Below, piece after piece: positions 53,286 through 62,905 of a DNA stretch of 64,000 nt. The position numbers and the translations under genes were made by a program. Source of the stretch: Dehalobacter sp. CP (GTDB lineage: Bacteria; Bacillota_B; Desulfitobacteriia; Desulfitobacteriales; Syntrophobotulaceae); contig VMEE01000052.1 in assembly GCA_009910795.1 (NCBI GenBank), positions 1 to 64,000 on the forward strand, written 5' to 3'. Position 1 is the first letter of the stretch. Each line of letters begins with the position of its first letter. The notes beneath the pieces were generated by a model. It did no database searches. It was not told the origin of the DNA and saw nothing but the letters and a program-made list of their open reading frames with translations.

Positions 53286-54206
53286 ATGGGAAAGATTTAT
53301 AACGGCTTGACGGAACTTATCGGCGGCACGCCGCTGGTAAGACTTCATCATATCTCTGCCGGAATCAATGCGGAGGTAATTGCGAAGATTGAATCGTTCA
53401 ATCCTGGTGGTAGCATCAAGGACAGGATTGCTTTGAATATGATTTTGGATGCCGAGAAAAAAGGCCTCATGACAAAGGATTCGGTGATCATTGAACCGAC
53501 CAGTGGTAATACCGGCATTGGCTTGGCTTTTGTTGCAGCGGCCAAAGGGTACCGGTTGATCCTGACCATGCCGGAAACAATGAGTGTAGAGAGGCGGAAG
53601 CTGCTTCAGGCTTACGGTGCTGAAGTCATCCTGACGCCAGGTTCGGAAGGGATGACAGGTTCAATTAAAAAAGCAGCGGAGTTGGCCCGGGAAATCCCAG
53701 GATCCTTTATTCCCCAGCAGTTTGAAAATCAGGCCAACCCTCAAATTCATCGGGAGACGACGGCTGAGGAAATCTGGGCCGATACAGATGGCAAAATAGA
53801 CATTCTGGTTGCCGGAGTTGGAACAGGAGGCACGCTTACAGGTATAGGAGAAGTTCTGAAGGTGCGTAAACCTGAACTAAAGGTGATCGCAGTGGAACCT
53901 CAAGGCTCTCCGGTCCTCTCAGGGGGCAGACCGGGTTCCCACAACCTTCAGGGAATTGGAGCAGGGTTTGTTCCCGGAGTTTTAAACCTTGACCTCATTG
54001 ATGAAATATTCCAGGTGACGGATCAGGAAGCGTATCGGACGGGACGAGAACTGGTGAAAAAAGAGGGAATGTTGGTCGGCATTTCTGCCGGTGCAGCCGC
54101 TTTTGCTGCCCTGGAAGTTGCCAAACGTCCGGAAAATGAAAGGAAAATGATTGTAGTCATTTTCCCGGATACTGGTGAAAGGTATATCAGTACTGAAATG
54201 TTTTAG
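53286..54206 (+). CDS. cysK: Cysteine synthase (O-acetylserine sulfhydrylase)
   Basis: The 306-residue PLP enzyme makes cysteine from O-acetylserine and sulfide. It has [12 protein letters not shown], the PLP-lysine in [33 protein letters not shown] and the phosphate-binding [21 protein letters not shown] 53286 was preferred over the GTG-like reading upstream because AAGGGGG precedes it. It is followed by metY, so both direct sulfhydrylation routes are grouped. Confidence 0.95.
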   Translation: MGKIYNGLTELIGGTPLVRLHHISAGINAEVIAKIESFNPGGSIKDRIALNMILDAEKKGLMTKDSVIIEPTSGNTGIGLAFVAAAKGYRLILTMPETMSVERRKLLQAYGAEVILTPGSEGMTGSIKKAAELAREIPGSFIPQQFENQANPQIHRETTAEEIWADTDGKIDILVAGVGTGGTLTGIGEVLKVRKPELKVIAVEPQGSPVLSGGRPGSHNLQGIGAGFVPGVLNLDLIDEIFQVTDQEAYRTGRELVKKEGMLVGISAGAAAFAALEVAKRPENERKMIVVIFPDTGERYISTEMF

Positions 54207-54294
54207 GATAAATAAAAAATAGAAAATAATTGCAAATTTAAAAAACATATGAACATATGAACATATATAAAATATCTAAGGAGAGAAACCATTT

Positions 54295-55578
54295 ATGAGC
54301 AAAAATAACTGGAAATTTGATACGTTGCAGGTTCATGCCGGTCAGGTGTCTGATCCTACAACAGGTTCAAGGGCCGTGCCCATTTATCAGACAACTTCGT
54401 ATGTATTTAAAGATACGGATCATGCGGCCAAATTATTCAGTCTGGAGGAGTCCGGCAATATCTATACGCGGATGATGAATCCGACGACAGATGTCCTGGA
54501 AAAGAGGATTGCAGCGTTGGAGGGCGGAGCTGCTGCAATTGCGACAGCATCCGGATCGGCCGCTGTCACGTACGCGATCTTAAATATTGCCGGAGCTGGA
54601 GATGAGATCGTGTCTGCCAATACATTGTATGGCGGAACCTATAATTTGTTTTCAACTACGTTAGCCAGACTTGGTTTAAAAACCACGTTTGTAAATCCTG
54701 ATGAGCTGGAGAATTTCCGGACTGCCATCACCGAAAAAACAAAAGCGGTCTATATTGAAGCCCTTGGCAATCCGGGTATCAATATTGTCGATATTGAGGC
54801 TGTGGCCCAAATCGCGCATGAAAATGGTATCCCGCTGATTATCGATAGCACATTTGCATCACCTTACCTTCTCAAACCGATTGAATTCGGCGCGGATATT
54901 GTTGTGCATTCCGCAACGAAGTTTATCGGCGGACATGGTACGACAATCGGGGGACTGATCATCGATTCCGGAAAATTTGACTGGTCGGCAAGCGGCAAGT
55001 TCCAGGGGATGACCGAGCCTGATCCGAGCTATCATGGCCTAAAATACTTTGAATCACTTGGGCCACTGGCCTATATTTCCAAGATACAGTTGCAGCTGCT
55101 CCGGGATACGGGAGCAACAATCAGCCCGTTTAATTCGTTCCTTTTGCTTCAGGGCCTTGAGACTTTGTCGCTTCGGGTTAGACAGCATGTAGAGAATACC
55201 AGAAAAGTCGTTAATTTCCTCCAGAGTCATCCCTGTGTCTCCTGGGTCAATTACCCCGAACTTGAAGGAAACAAATACCATGACTTAGCTAAAAAATACT
55301 TTCCGAAAGGAACCGGTTCGATTTTTACCTTTGGGATTAAGGGCGGTATCGACGAAGGCAAAAGCTTTATCAATAACCTGGAGCTGTTCTCTTTGCTCGC
55401 GAATGTTGCCGATGCTAAATCTCTTGTCATTCATCCGGCCAGCACGACCCATGCCCAGCTGTCTGAACAAGAACAGCTTGCTTCCGGCGTAACGCCGGAT
55501 ATGATCAGACTGTCCATCGGCATTGAGGATGCCGAAGACATTATTGCCGATTTGAAGCAGGCACTTGATAAAATTTAA
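54295..55578 (+). CDS. metY: O-acetylhomoserine sulfhydrylase (aminocarboxypropyltransferase)
   Basis: The 427-residue PLP enzyme makes homocysteine from O-acetylhomoserine and sulfide. It begins [20 protein letters not shown], has [20 protein letters not shown], the PLP-lysine segment [14 protein letters not shown] and the end [15 protein letters not shown]. The length and motifs match MetY rather than MetB. AAGGAGAG lies before ATG 54295. The 88-base gap after cysK has no SAM riboswitch that I can see. Confidence 0.95.
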   Translation: MSKNNWKFDTLQVHAGQVSDPTTGSRAVPIYQTTSYVFKDTDHAAKLFSLEESGNIYTRMMNPTTDVLEKRIAALEGGAAAIATASGSAAVTYAILNIAGAGDEIVSANTLYGGTYNLFSTTLARLGLKTTFVNPDELENFRTAITEKTKAVYIEALGNPGINIVDIEAVAQIAHENGIPLIIDSTFASPYLLKPIEFGADIVVHSATKFIGGHGTTIGGLIIDSGKFDWSASGKFQGMTEPDPSYHGLKYFESLGPLAYISKIQLQLLRDTGATISPFNSFLLLQGLETLSLRVRQHVENTRKVVNFLQSHPCVSWVNYPELEGNKYHDLAKKYFPKGTGSIFTFGIKGGIDEGKSFINNLELFSLLANVADAKSLVIHPASTTHAQLSEQEQLASGVTPDMIRLSIGIEDAEDIIADLKQALDKI

Positions 55579-55605
55579 GTGAGCCATAAAGTATTATGTA
55601 TGTAT

Positions 55606-55710
55606 ACGGGACGTAATCTAACCGCTCTTCGGCAAATAGCGCCCTTCTGGCGCTATTTAGCCCCGCTTCACATCCATGTTACGCTTGGGCGCGGTTAGAT
55701 TATATCCCGT
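55606..55710. ncRNA. Three-way-junction inverted repeat between metY and lysR
   Basis: Outer arms at 55606-55625 and 55691-55710 (beginning ACGGGACGTAATCTAACCGC) pair at 18 of 20 positions. Inside are a perfect hairpin AAATAGCGCC-CTTCT-GGCGCTATTT (55634-55658) and a GCCC/GGGC stem (55660-55663 with 55687-55690). A T-rich stretch follows on the plus strand. It may act as a terminator for the convergent genes, but this branched structure is larger than needed. A small RNA or a miniature mobile repeat are alternatives. Confidence 0.5.
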
Positions 55711-55776
55711 TTATATTTTTAGAAGTGATAGATGGTTTCCAGGGTCATAAATTTTTATGCAGTCTAAAATGCCAAG

Positions 55777-56697
55777 TTAGTCAGGCAAAGATGCATATTG
55801 ATTCGAAACAAGACCGGCTGATTTCAGGCAGAAGTGAATAAAAGTTTCTGCCCAGGGAGACAGGGTTCTTTTTTTATGGTGGGCAAAATAGAACATTCTT
55901 TTCTCGGGCAGTTCAGCAAGTTCATAGGCATTGATCTGTCTACTTTTGACATAATCCAGAGCGGCTATGCCTGAAATAATTGAGATGCCAATTCCTTCCT
56001 TGACACTTTCTTTAAGAGCTTCAAGGTTGTCGCAGTAGCCGGCAACCTGTAAGTCAGAAAGCGTAATGCCTGATGTATGCAGCATTTGGACGATATTTGC
56101 ATGGGTACCCGAATCTGACTTCCGAAAAATAAAAGGGTAATCTACCAATTCAGTGATGGAAATATGATTGTTTAAACGAATGCTGATGGGTGTGATTAAG
56201 ACCAGCTTTTCTTGCAGAAAAGGAATAAAAGTCAACTGATCCTCATGGTATTGTTTACCCAGCACGCCGATTTCGACATCCCCGTTCAACAGCTTGGCTG
56301 CAACAATTTCCGAACCGCTCTGGTTAAGGACAAATTGAATTCCTTTATACTCCCCTAAGAATTTGGCCAATAAAGTTGGAATTGCATATTTAGCCGGAAC
56401 ACTGCTGGCCGCAATATGTAGATGGCCGTCAATTTTTGCAGTCCAGCCTTTCATTTCCCATAGCGCCCTGTCTTTTACATTGAGTATTTCCCTGGCCCAT
56501 GGATATAATTTCTCCCCAAAAGGTGTTAAGACAATTTCCTTTCCAAGCCGGTCAAACAGTTTTTGACCAAAGTAGTGCTCCAGATTGCTTATATGCGTAC
56601 TGACCGTCGACTGGCTTAAAAAAAGACTTTGGGCAGCCTTAGAAAAGCTGTTTTTTTCCGCTACTTGTGTAAAAATCTCCAATTGATGCAATAACAT
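55777..56697 (-). CDS. LysR-family transcriptional regulator
   Basis: The 306-residue protein has an N-terminal winged helix (LEIFTQVAEKNSFSKAAQSL, FLSQSTVSTHISNLEHYFGQ) and a periplasmic-binding-like effector domain. The LysR group closest in pattern is CysB/CbbR-like (HLHIAASSVPAKYAIP). It is divergent from the activase/dehydratase pair and likely regulates it in response to a pathway metabolite; metY on the other side is also possible. Confidence 0.93.
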   Translation of the reverse strand: MLLHQLEIFTQVAEKNSFSKAAQSLFLSQSTVSTHISNLEHYFGQKLFDRLGKEIVLTPFGEKLYPWAREILNVKDRALWEMKGWTAKIDGHLHIAASSVPAKYAIPTLLAKFLGEYKGIQFVLNQSGSEIVAAKLLNGDVEIGVLGKQYHEDQLTFIPFLQEKLVLITPISIRLNNHISITELVDYPFIFRKSDSGTHANIVQMLHTSGITLSDLQVAGYCDNLEALKESVKEGIGISIISGIAALDYVKSRQINAYELAELPEKRMFYFAHHKKRTLSPWAETFIHFCLKSAGLVSNQYASLPD

Positions 56698-56933
56698 AAA
56701 AAAAATTCACTCCCTGCAGATAGGATAGGCTGTTAGTCTTTGCTTTATCCGTTAGTCCGTTAAACGTTAATGATTTTATATTATCGTTATTATCGATAGA
56801 TAGCAATCCTATTTGAAGATAAAAAGTATTTCAAGAAAGATCTGATGCTTGCTATAATAAAGTAATTTAAAAGCTTAAAGCAGAGGGAATTAATGCTTAA
56901 TCAATTATTGAAAAGGTATGCTGGAGGCCCGAA

Positions 56934-57698
56934 ATGAAATGGACAGTGGGTATCGACATCGGGTCCGTATCAACCAAAGCAGTTCTTTTTAATGGAGAAC
57001 AGGTTGATTCAAAAATTATTCCGAGCGGCTGGAGCCCTTCCCAGGCAGGGCAGGAGGTTCTGGAGCGTCTGCTGAAGCCGCAGGAACTGACCCGTGATGA
57101 TATTAGCTTGCTTGTCGGTACAGGCTATGGCCGTATTCAACAAGGAATGTTTGATAAAACGTTTAGTGAGATTACCTGCCATGCCCGCGGTGTACATTAT
57201 CTGTTACCGGAAGCCTGCGGGCTGATTGATATCGGCGGTCAGGACAGCAAGGTGATTGGCTTTGGCGAAAAGGGCAAAGTTGAAGACTTTGTGCTGAACG
57301 ACAAATGCGCGGCCGGGACCGGAAGGTTTCTGCAAGTAACCGCCCAAACACTGGGTCTGGAGGTTTCGCAGTTATCCGATCTCGCCAAAGATGCCGATCC
57401 GGCTGACATTAACAGTATGTGCGCGGTATTTGCCGAATCAGAAATGATTGGCTTGCTGGCGCAGGGCATTACTATCGAAAGTATTGTCGCCGGTTTGTTA
57501 AAGTCCATAGCGAAACGCATCAGCGTGATGGCTGGGAAAATCCATTTTCAGGATACCGTTGCTTTTTGCGGCGGGGTAGCTCAGAACCAGGTGCTTAAAG
57601 ACCTGCTTAGTCAGGAAATAGGATGCAGGCTGGCTGTGCCGCCGAGCCCTCAGGCTGTAGGGGCTTTGGGAGCTGCAATCCTGGGCTATGAATTATAA
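56934..57698 (+). CDS. 2-hydroxyacyl-CoA dehydratase activase (HgdC/YjiL type)
   Basis: The 254-residue ATPase transfers an electron, with ATP hydrolysis, to its dehydratase. It has GIDIGSVSTKAVLFNGEQ, GTGYGRIQQGMFDKTFSEIT, LIDIGGQDSKVIGFG and the cluster-binding DKCAAGTGRFLQ and INSMCAVFAESEMIGL: the two cysteines bind a [4Fe-4S] cluster between two subunits. It precedes the dehydratase-like gene by 19 bases. Length and motifs match HgdC, in contrast to the giant fused form at 9.5-13.8 kb. Confidence 0.92.
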   Translation: MKWTVGIDIGSVSTKAVLFNGEQVDSKIIPSGWSPSQAGQEVLERLLKPQELTRDDISLLVGTGYGRIQQGMFDKTFSEITCHARGVHYLLPEACGLIDIGGQDSKVIGFGEKGKVEDFVLNDKCAAGTGRFLQVTAQTLGLEVSQLSDLAKDADPADINSMCAVFAESEMIGLLAQGITIESIVAGLLKSIAKRISVMAGKIHFQDTVAFCGGVAQNQVLKDLLSQEIGCRLAVPPSPQAVGALGAAILGYEL

Positions 57699-57717
57699 AA
57701 GAGGAGGAACAAGAAAA

Positions 57718-58860
57718 ATGCGAGCTCAAACAATGGCTTACTTCGACCAGCTGATCCCTAGTGGGATGGTCATGGCCAAGGAGGCCAAGGAACAAGGCAG
57801 AAATGTAGTAGGGTATTATTGTGTATTTTCCCCGATAGAACTTATCGAGGCTGCAGGGGCAGTGCCAGTTGGGCTTTGTGCAACCAAACAGGAACCGATA
57901 GCCGAGGCGGAAAAAGTACTGCCGCGTAATCTCTGTCCACTGGTCAAATCCAGTTACGGCTTTGCTGTAAGCGGCAAATGTCCCTTTTTTCATTTTGCAG
58001 ATATCGTCCTGGCCGAAACGACCTGTGACGGCAAGAAAAAAATGTACGAGCTGCTGGCGGAGCATAAACCGATGATCGTGCTGGATATTCCGAATAGCTC
58101 CAATCTGGAAGACAGACAGGTCCATTGGGTCAAACAAATTTACCGAGCCAAGGATTATTTTGAAAAGAATTTAGATGTCAAGATCAGCAAAGAAAAACTT
58201 GCTGAGGTCATCAGGACCTACAACGAGGAAAGAAAGCTCTTAATGGAACTGGTTAGTCTCAATAAACTGCATCCAACTCCAATTTCAGGTACAGACCTGC
58301 TGAAAGTGCTGTGGGGAAGAAGCTTCCAGTTCAAACGCGATGAATACACTGCCAAGGTTAAGGAATTGATTGCTGAACTAAAAGAAATGACAGCAAAAGG
58401 TGAAGGTGCTTCCCAATCTTCCAGCAAACGGATACTCATTACAGGCTGTCCGACGGGTACCGGACAGGAAAAAGTCATGCAGGTTATTGAAGAAGCAGGC
58501 GGAGCGATTGTGCTGCAAGAGTCCTGCAGCGGCATTAAAGGTCTGGTTGATCTTGTATCTGAGGAAATGGATCCGTTCGAAGCCCTGGCTGAAAAATACA
58601 GCAAGATCCCGTGCTCCTGTAGTTCGCCGAATACCGGTCGCTTTGAACTGCTAAGCAGGCTCGTTGAAGAATACAACGTTGACGGGGTTGTAGATATCAC
58701 CCTCCAGGCCTGTCATACGTACAATATTGAGTCTTATTCGATCAAGGAACATTTGAAAAAGAACCATAATATCCCGCTTCTGCAGATTGAAACAGACTAC
58801 AGCGATGCTGACCGCCAGCAAATCAAACTCAGAGTCGACGCATTTCTGGAAATGCTGTAG
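57718..58860 (+). CDS. 2-hydroxyacyl-CoA dehydratase D-subunit-like protein (YjiM)
   Basis: The 380-residue protein is of the HgdB/BcrC/YjiM family. Segments include GYYCVFSPIELIEAAGAVPV, NLCPLVKSSYGFAVSGKCPF, the ETTCDGKKKMYELL block and CHTYNIESYSIKE near the end; conserved cysteines would bind an FeS cluster. A second subunit (HgdA) is absent, as in yjiLM pairs, so the substrate is unknown. ATG 57718 follows GAGGAGG. It is probably the partner of the activase upstream. Confidence 0.9.
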   Translation: MRAQTMAYFDQLIPSGMVMAKEAKEQGRNVVGYYCVFSPIELIEAAGAVPVGLCATKQEPIAEAEKVLPRNLCPLVKSSYGFAVSGKCPFFHFADIVLAETTCDGKKKMYELLAEHKPMIVLDIPNSSNLEDRQVHWVKQIYRAKDYFEKNLDVKISKEKLAEVIRTYNEERKLLMELVSLNKLHPTPISGTDLLKVLWGRSFQFKRDEYTAKVKELIAELKEMTAKGEGASQSSSKRILITGCPTGTGQEKVMQVIEEAGGAIVLQESCSGIKGLVDLVSEEMDPFEALAEKYSKIPCSCSSPNTGRFELLSRLVEEYNVDGVVDITLQACHTYNIESYSIKEHLKKNHNIPLLQIETDYSDADRQQIKLRVDAFLEML

Positions 58861-58895
58861 AATACCAAATTCTCTTCAATTGCTGCTAATTAATG

Positions 58896-58956
58896 AAACC
58901 CACTTTCTCCTGCGAACATAGATCATCTAACATCGCAGGAGAAAGTGGGTTTTTGG
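58896..58956 (+). terminator. Terminator after the dehydratase gene, 20-bp perfect stem
   Basis: Bases 58896-58915 are exactly complementary to 58933-58952, with a 17-base loop and a T run (TTTTT from 58951). It separates the dehydratase unit from csoR. Confidence 0.9.
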
Positions 58957-58983
58957 TATTAAGGTAAAACCAACACAACACGG

Positions 58984-59047
58984 TTGACTTATTATGATCG
59001 GCATATTATGATTACCTTATCCCCTCCCCCACAGGGAGGGGATAAGG
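58984..59047 (+). promoter_or_regulatory. csoR-copA promoter with GC-rich palindromic operator
   Basis: TTGACT (58984-58989), 17 bases and TATGAT (59007-59012) form the promoter. Just after it, CCTTATCCCCTCCC (59015-59028) and GGGAGGGGATAAGG (59034-59047) make a perfect 14-base palindrome around CCACA, covering the start site near 59019. The C-run/G-run palindrome resembles the operators of CsoR, so copper would relieve repression here. Since transcription begins inside the left arm, it acts as DNA rather than as an RNA hairpin. Confidence 0.7.
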
Positions 59048-59057
59048 AGGTAATTAA

Positions 59058-59324
59058 TTGAACACCCAAAAAAAACAAGCCCTTCAGGCTTTAAAAACAG
59101 CTCAGGGCCAAATTGAAGCGACAATTAAGATGATTGAAGAGGGAAGGTATTGCGTCGATGTATCAAATCAAATCCTTGCGACACAATCTCTCTTGAAAAA
59201 AGCAAATTTGCTGATCCTGAAACAGCATATGGACCACTGTGTAACCGAAGCTTTCGAACAGGGTAACGGCAGGGAAAAAATTGATGAGATCATGGCAATC
59301 CTGGCAAAGGTGACCAATAAATAA
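59058..59324 (+). CDS. csoR: Copper-sensing repressor CsoR
   Basis: The 88-residue helical protein binds Cu(I) and then releases its operator. The ligand residues are all present: Cys32 (GRYCVDV), His57 and Cys61 (KQHMDHC), in the spacing of CsoR. Its TTG start follows AAGGAGG at eight bases. It lies directly upstream of copA and copZ. The Cys-His-Cys set favours copper over the nickel sensor RcnR. Confidence 0.94.
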   Translation: MNTQKKQALQALKTAQGQIEATIKMIEEGRYCVDVSNQILATQSLLKKANLLILKQHMDHCVTEAFEQGNGREKIDEIMAILAKVTNK

Positions 59325-59418
59325 AGGCCAATAAATACAAAATAAATACAATAGGTAATAAATTTGACAAAAAAATAGATAATTATATGAGGGTTAGATC
59401 ACTGAAAAGAGGTATACG

Positions 59419-61665
59419 ATGATGGAAAAGTCGCTGAAAATAGAAGGGATGACCTGCACATCTTGCGCAAAGGCTGTCGAAAGAGCCGTACGGAAACTGC
59501 AGGGCGTTGAAGAGGCCAATGTTAATTTTGCCACAGAGAAATTAAGCATCCGCTATGAACCCTCCCTGCTGCGTGTTTCAGATATCAAAAAGACCGTTGA
59601 AAAAGCCGGATACAGCGCTCTGGAAGAAGCAAAGATTGATGAAGACAAAGAAAAAAAAGAAAGGGAAAGAAAAGCTCTCTGGCGGAGGTTTGTGCTGTCC
59701 GCTATCTTTACGGCTCCGCTTCTAAGTATTACGATGGGACATATGTTTGGCAGTGCTGTTGGCTTTCATTTGCCGGAAATGATTGATCCGATGATGAATC
59801 CTTTAAACTTCGCCCTTATCCAGCTGATTCTTGTTCTGCCTGTGGTGATCGCAGGCTATAAGTTCTTTACCATTGGGTTAAAAACACTGCTCAAGGGAAG
59901 TCCGAATATGGATTCGCTCATTGCAATGGGTACTTCGGTAGGGTTCATTTACGGAGTTTTTGCAGTCTTTCAGATTTTTAGGGGAAATACAGAATATGCG
60001 AATCATCTGTACTTTGAAGCAGCAGGTGTGATTTTGACACTGATTACACTGGGCAAATATCTGGAATCTGTAACGAAGGGCAAGACGTCGGAAACGATTA
60101 AAAAGTTGATGGGGCTTGCACCAAAAACAGCCATCATTATCCGGGATGGGAAAGAAATTGAGATCCCGATCGAAGAAGTGGAGACGGGAGATATCATCTT
60201 TGTAAAGCCTGGAGAGAAAATGCCTGTTGACGGCAATGTCGTTGAAGGGAGCACGTCCGTGGATGAATCCATGCTGACAGGAGAAAGCATTCCGGTAGAA
60301 AAGAATCCCGGGGATGCGATCATCGGGGCCAGCATTAATAAAAACGGAACCATCAAATATGTGGCAACCCGAATCGGTAAAGATACGGCCCTCGCGCAGA
60401 TCATCAAATTGGTTGAGGAAGCACAGGGCTCCAAAGCGCCGATCGCAAAGCTGGCCGACGTGATTTCCGGTTACTTTGTACCGGCGGTGATGGGAATCGC
60501 TCTGCTCTCGGCTTTAGGATGGTATTTTATTGGTGGGCAGTCCGCGGTCTTTGCACTGACTATTTTTATCTCGGTACTCGTTATCGCCTGCCCCTGTGCT
60601 CTGGGGCTGGCCACACCAACCGCGATCATGGTCGGAACAGGCAAAGGCGCCGAATATGGGGTCTTGATCAAGAGCGGAGTAGCCTTAGAAACGACACATA
60701 AAATTAATACCATCGTTTTTGATAAAACGGGTACGATCACAGAAGGGAAACCTAAGGTCACAGACGTTATTACCGCGGCTGGGATCAGTCCAAACGATCT
60801 GCTGCAGCTTGCCGCCTCTGCCGAAAAAGGGTCGGAGCATCCGCTTGGAGAAGCGATTGTCAGGGAGGCTGAGGATAAGAAGCTTAGCTTTAAGAAACCA
60901 GATGTGTTCAAGGCAATTCCCGGTCAGGGGATCGAAGTACAGATCGAAAACAGAGCTATGTTGCTTGGCAACAAAAAGATGATGGGCGAAAGGAAAATAT
61001 CTCTTCTTCACTTCGAGGGAACCTCGGATCAATTGGCCAGAGAAGGCAAGACTCCGATGTATATTGTGATCGACAACACTTTAGCTGGAATTATCGCTGT
61101 AGCCGATACGGTCAAAGAAAACAGCAGTAGGGCGATTGAGATCCTCCACAAAATGAATATTGAAGTTGTCATGATTACCGGTGACAACCAAAGAACGGCC
61201 GAGGCTATCGCCAAATTGGTCGGAATCGATAGAACGCTGGCTGAAGTCCTGCCTCAGGATAAGGCAAACGAAGTGAAAAAGCTCCAACAGGAAGGCAGGA
61301 AGGTCGCCATGGTCGGCGACGGTATCAACGACGCTCCGGCCCTCGCCCAAGCAGATATCGGGATAGCGATCGGCTCAGGTACGGACGTCGCGATGGAATC
61401 CGCGGATATTGTCCTGATGCGAAGTGATCTGCTTGACGTTTCGGCTGCAATCCAGTTAAGTAAAAACACAATTAGAAATATTAAACAAAACTTATTTTGG
61501 GCATTTGGTTACAATATCCTTGGAATTCCAATCGCTATGGGAATTCTGTATATCTTTGGAGGCCCCCTGCTGAATCCTGCTATTGCTGCCGCTGCCATGA
61601 GCTTCAGCTCGGTGTCGGTATTGCTGAATGCGCTCAGGTTAAAAGGATTCAAGCCTGTAAAATAA
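59419..61665 (+). CDS. copA: Copper-exporting P-type ATPase CopA
   Basis: The 748-residue pump exports Cu(I). One N-terminal heavy-metal domain has GMTCTSC (Cys13, Cys16). It continues with an eight-helix P1B-ATPase: TGES in the actuator (about 287), the metal site ACPCALG (CPC, about 391), phosphorylation loop DKTGT (about 435), SEHPLGEA and [11 protein letters not shown] (about 633). The CPC, plus the cop neighbours, identify it as Cu(I) type. The start has AAGAGGT before ATG 59419. It is cotranscribed after csoR. Confidence 0.96.
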   Translation: MMEKSLKIEGMTCTSCAKAVERAVRKLQGVEEANVNFATEKLSIRYEPSLLRVSDIKKTVEKAGYSALEEAKIDEDKEKKERERKALWRRFVLSAIFTAPLLSITMGHMFGSAVGFHLPEMIDPMMNPLNFALIQLILVLPVVIAGYKFFTIGLKTLLKGSPNMDSLIAMGTSVGFIYGVFAVFQIFRGNTEYANHLYFEAAGVILTLITLGKYLESVTKGKTSETIKKLMGLAPKTAIIIRDGKEIEIPIEEVETGDIIFVKPGEKMPVDGNVVEGSTSVDESMLTGESIPVEKNPGDAIIGASINKNGTIKYVATRIGKDTALAQIIKLVEEAQGSKAPIAKLADVISGYFVPAVMGIALLSALGWYFIGGQSAVFALTIFISVLVIACPCALGLATPTAIMVGTGKGAEYGVLIKSGVALETTHKINTIVFDKTGTITEGKPKVTDVITAAGISPNDLLQLAASAEKGSEHPLGEAIVREAEDKKLSFKKPDVFKAIPGQGIEVQIENRAMLLGNKKMMGERKISLLHFEGTSDQLAREGKTPMYIVIDNTLAGIIAVADTVKENSSRAIEILHKMNIEVVMITGDNQRTAEAIAKLVGIDRTLAEVLPQDKANEVKKLQQEGRKVAMVGDGINDAPALAQADIGIAIGSGTDVAMESADIVLMRSDLLDVSAAIQLSKNTIRNIKQNLFWAFGYNILGIPIAMGILYIFGGPLLNPAIAAAAMSFSSVSVLLNALRLKGFKPVK

Positions 61666-61705
61666 AGATCTATTACAAATCAATCATTACGAGAGAGGCA
61701 ACATT

Positions 61706-61921
61706 ATGAAAAAGAAAATTGAGATCGAAGGCATGAGCTGCAGCCATTGCGTCAATCATGTCAAAGAAGCTTTGAGTGAACTTGCGGGTGTAACAGGTGT
61801 CGATGTCAATTTGGACGCGAAGACGGCTGTGTTGGAAGGGACCGATGATATTCAGGAGGGAGCCATTAAACTGGCAATCGAGGATGTCGGTTACGAAGTG
61901 GTTGGAATCATGGATCTTTAA
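61706..61921 (+). CDS. copZ: Copper chaperone CopZ
   Basis: The 71-residue protein is a single heavy-metal-associated domain with the metal loop GMSCSHCVNHVKEAL. It carries Cu(I) to CopA in the cytoplasm. It starts 40 bases after copA with a GAGAGG site and ends the csoR-copA-copZ unit. The ferredoxin-like pattern (VNLDAKTAVLEG) and length are standard. Confidence 0.95.
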   Translation: MKKKIEIEGMSCSHCVNHVKEALSELAGVTGVDVNLDAKTAVLEGTDDIQEGAIKLAIEDVGYEVVGIMDL

Positions 61922-62000
61922 AATCAACAGTAAGTTTTCCTGTGATTCCCGCGTTGGATACAGGTACAGATGGAAAATAGTATTTTTACAAGGAGTCATT

Positions 62001-62771
62001 ATGCAAAATCAGTTTTCGCGGACGGAATTGTTGACTGGACAGGAAGGCCTGTCAAAGCTTCAGAACAGCAAAGTGACTATTTTCGGGTTGGGCGGGGTAG
62101 GCTCCTATACGGCCGAAGCTCTGGCCAGGGCCGGTATAGGCGCTTTTAAGCTTGTTGATTTTGATGAAATTTGCCTGACAAACATCAACCGGCAGCTTCA
62201 TGCGCTGCATTCGACGATTGGCAAGTCTAAAGTGGATGTAATGAAACAAAGGATGCTGGATATCAATCCCAAAGCCAAAATAGAAACCTTCCAGTCCTTT
62301 TATCAGGAGGAAGGTGCCGAAGGCTTCTTTACCGAGAAACCGGACTATGTGGTTGATGCAATTGATACGGTCAAAAGCAAAGTGAGTCTGGCCAAAGAAT
62401 GTCGCCGTAGAGGAATTCTGCTCATTTCCTGCATGGGGGCCGGCAATCGTTTCGATGCGCTCAGTTTCCGTGTTGCTGATATATCCAAGACCAGCGGCTG
62501 CCCGTTAGCCAAAGCGGTGCGCAAACTTCTGAGGAAGGAAGGAATTACGGAAGGATTCAAAGTTGTTTTCTCTCCTGAGCCGGCCCTGAAGCCGCTGGAG
62601 CAGGAAAATAGCTGCGCGTCCAATTGTATTTGCCCCAGCGGTGATGCTCACTGTTCCCTGAAAAGTCAGATTCCCGGCAGTATTTCTTACGTTCCGTCCG
62701 TGGCTGGTCTGCTGATGGCTGGGGAAGTTGTCCGGGATATTCTCGGGAATGCTATTTGTGGTCATCCCTAA
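62001..62771 (+). CDS. tcdA: tRNA threonylcarbamoyladenosine dehydratase
   Basis: TcdA cyclises t6A37 in tRNA with ATP. The 256-residue E1-like protein has the ATP-binding FGLGGVGSYTAEALARAGIG, the LVDFDEICLTNINRQLHALH segment and VDAIDTVKSKVSLAKECRRR. The C-terminal part with NCICPSGDAHCSLKS shows cysteines. ATG 62001 follows AAGGAGT; an upstream in-frame reading overlapping copZ has no start support. It is closer to TcdA than to ThiF or MoeB, because of the ARAGIG and NINRQLHA pattern. Confidence 0.9.
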   Translation: MQNQFSRTELLTGQEGLSKLQNSKVTIFGLGGVGSYTAEALARAGIGAFKLVDFDEICLTNINRQLHALHSTIGKSKVDVMKQRMLDINPKAKIETFQSFYQEEGAEGFFTEKPDYVVDAIDTVKSKVSLAKECRRRGILLISCMGAGNRFDALSFRVADISKTSGCPLAKAVRKLLRKEGITEGFKVVFSPEPALKPLEQENSCASNCICPSGDAHCSLKSQIPGSISYVPSVAGLLMAGEVVRDILGNAICGHP

Positions 62772-62905
62772 CCTGGTTGTAAAAGGGTTCTGCGAATCAA
62801 TTGATCCGACGATAGCTTCTTTGAGAAACGCCTTGCATTTCTGGAAGGGGAAGCAGGTGCGATCGCCTGTGCATTGAAATGCACTGGAAACAATCTAAGA
62901 TCTCA

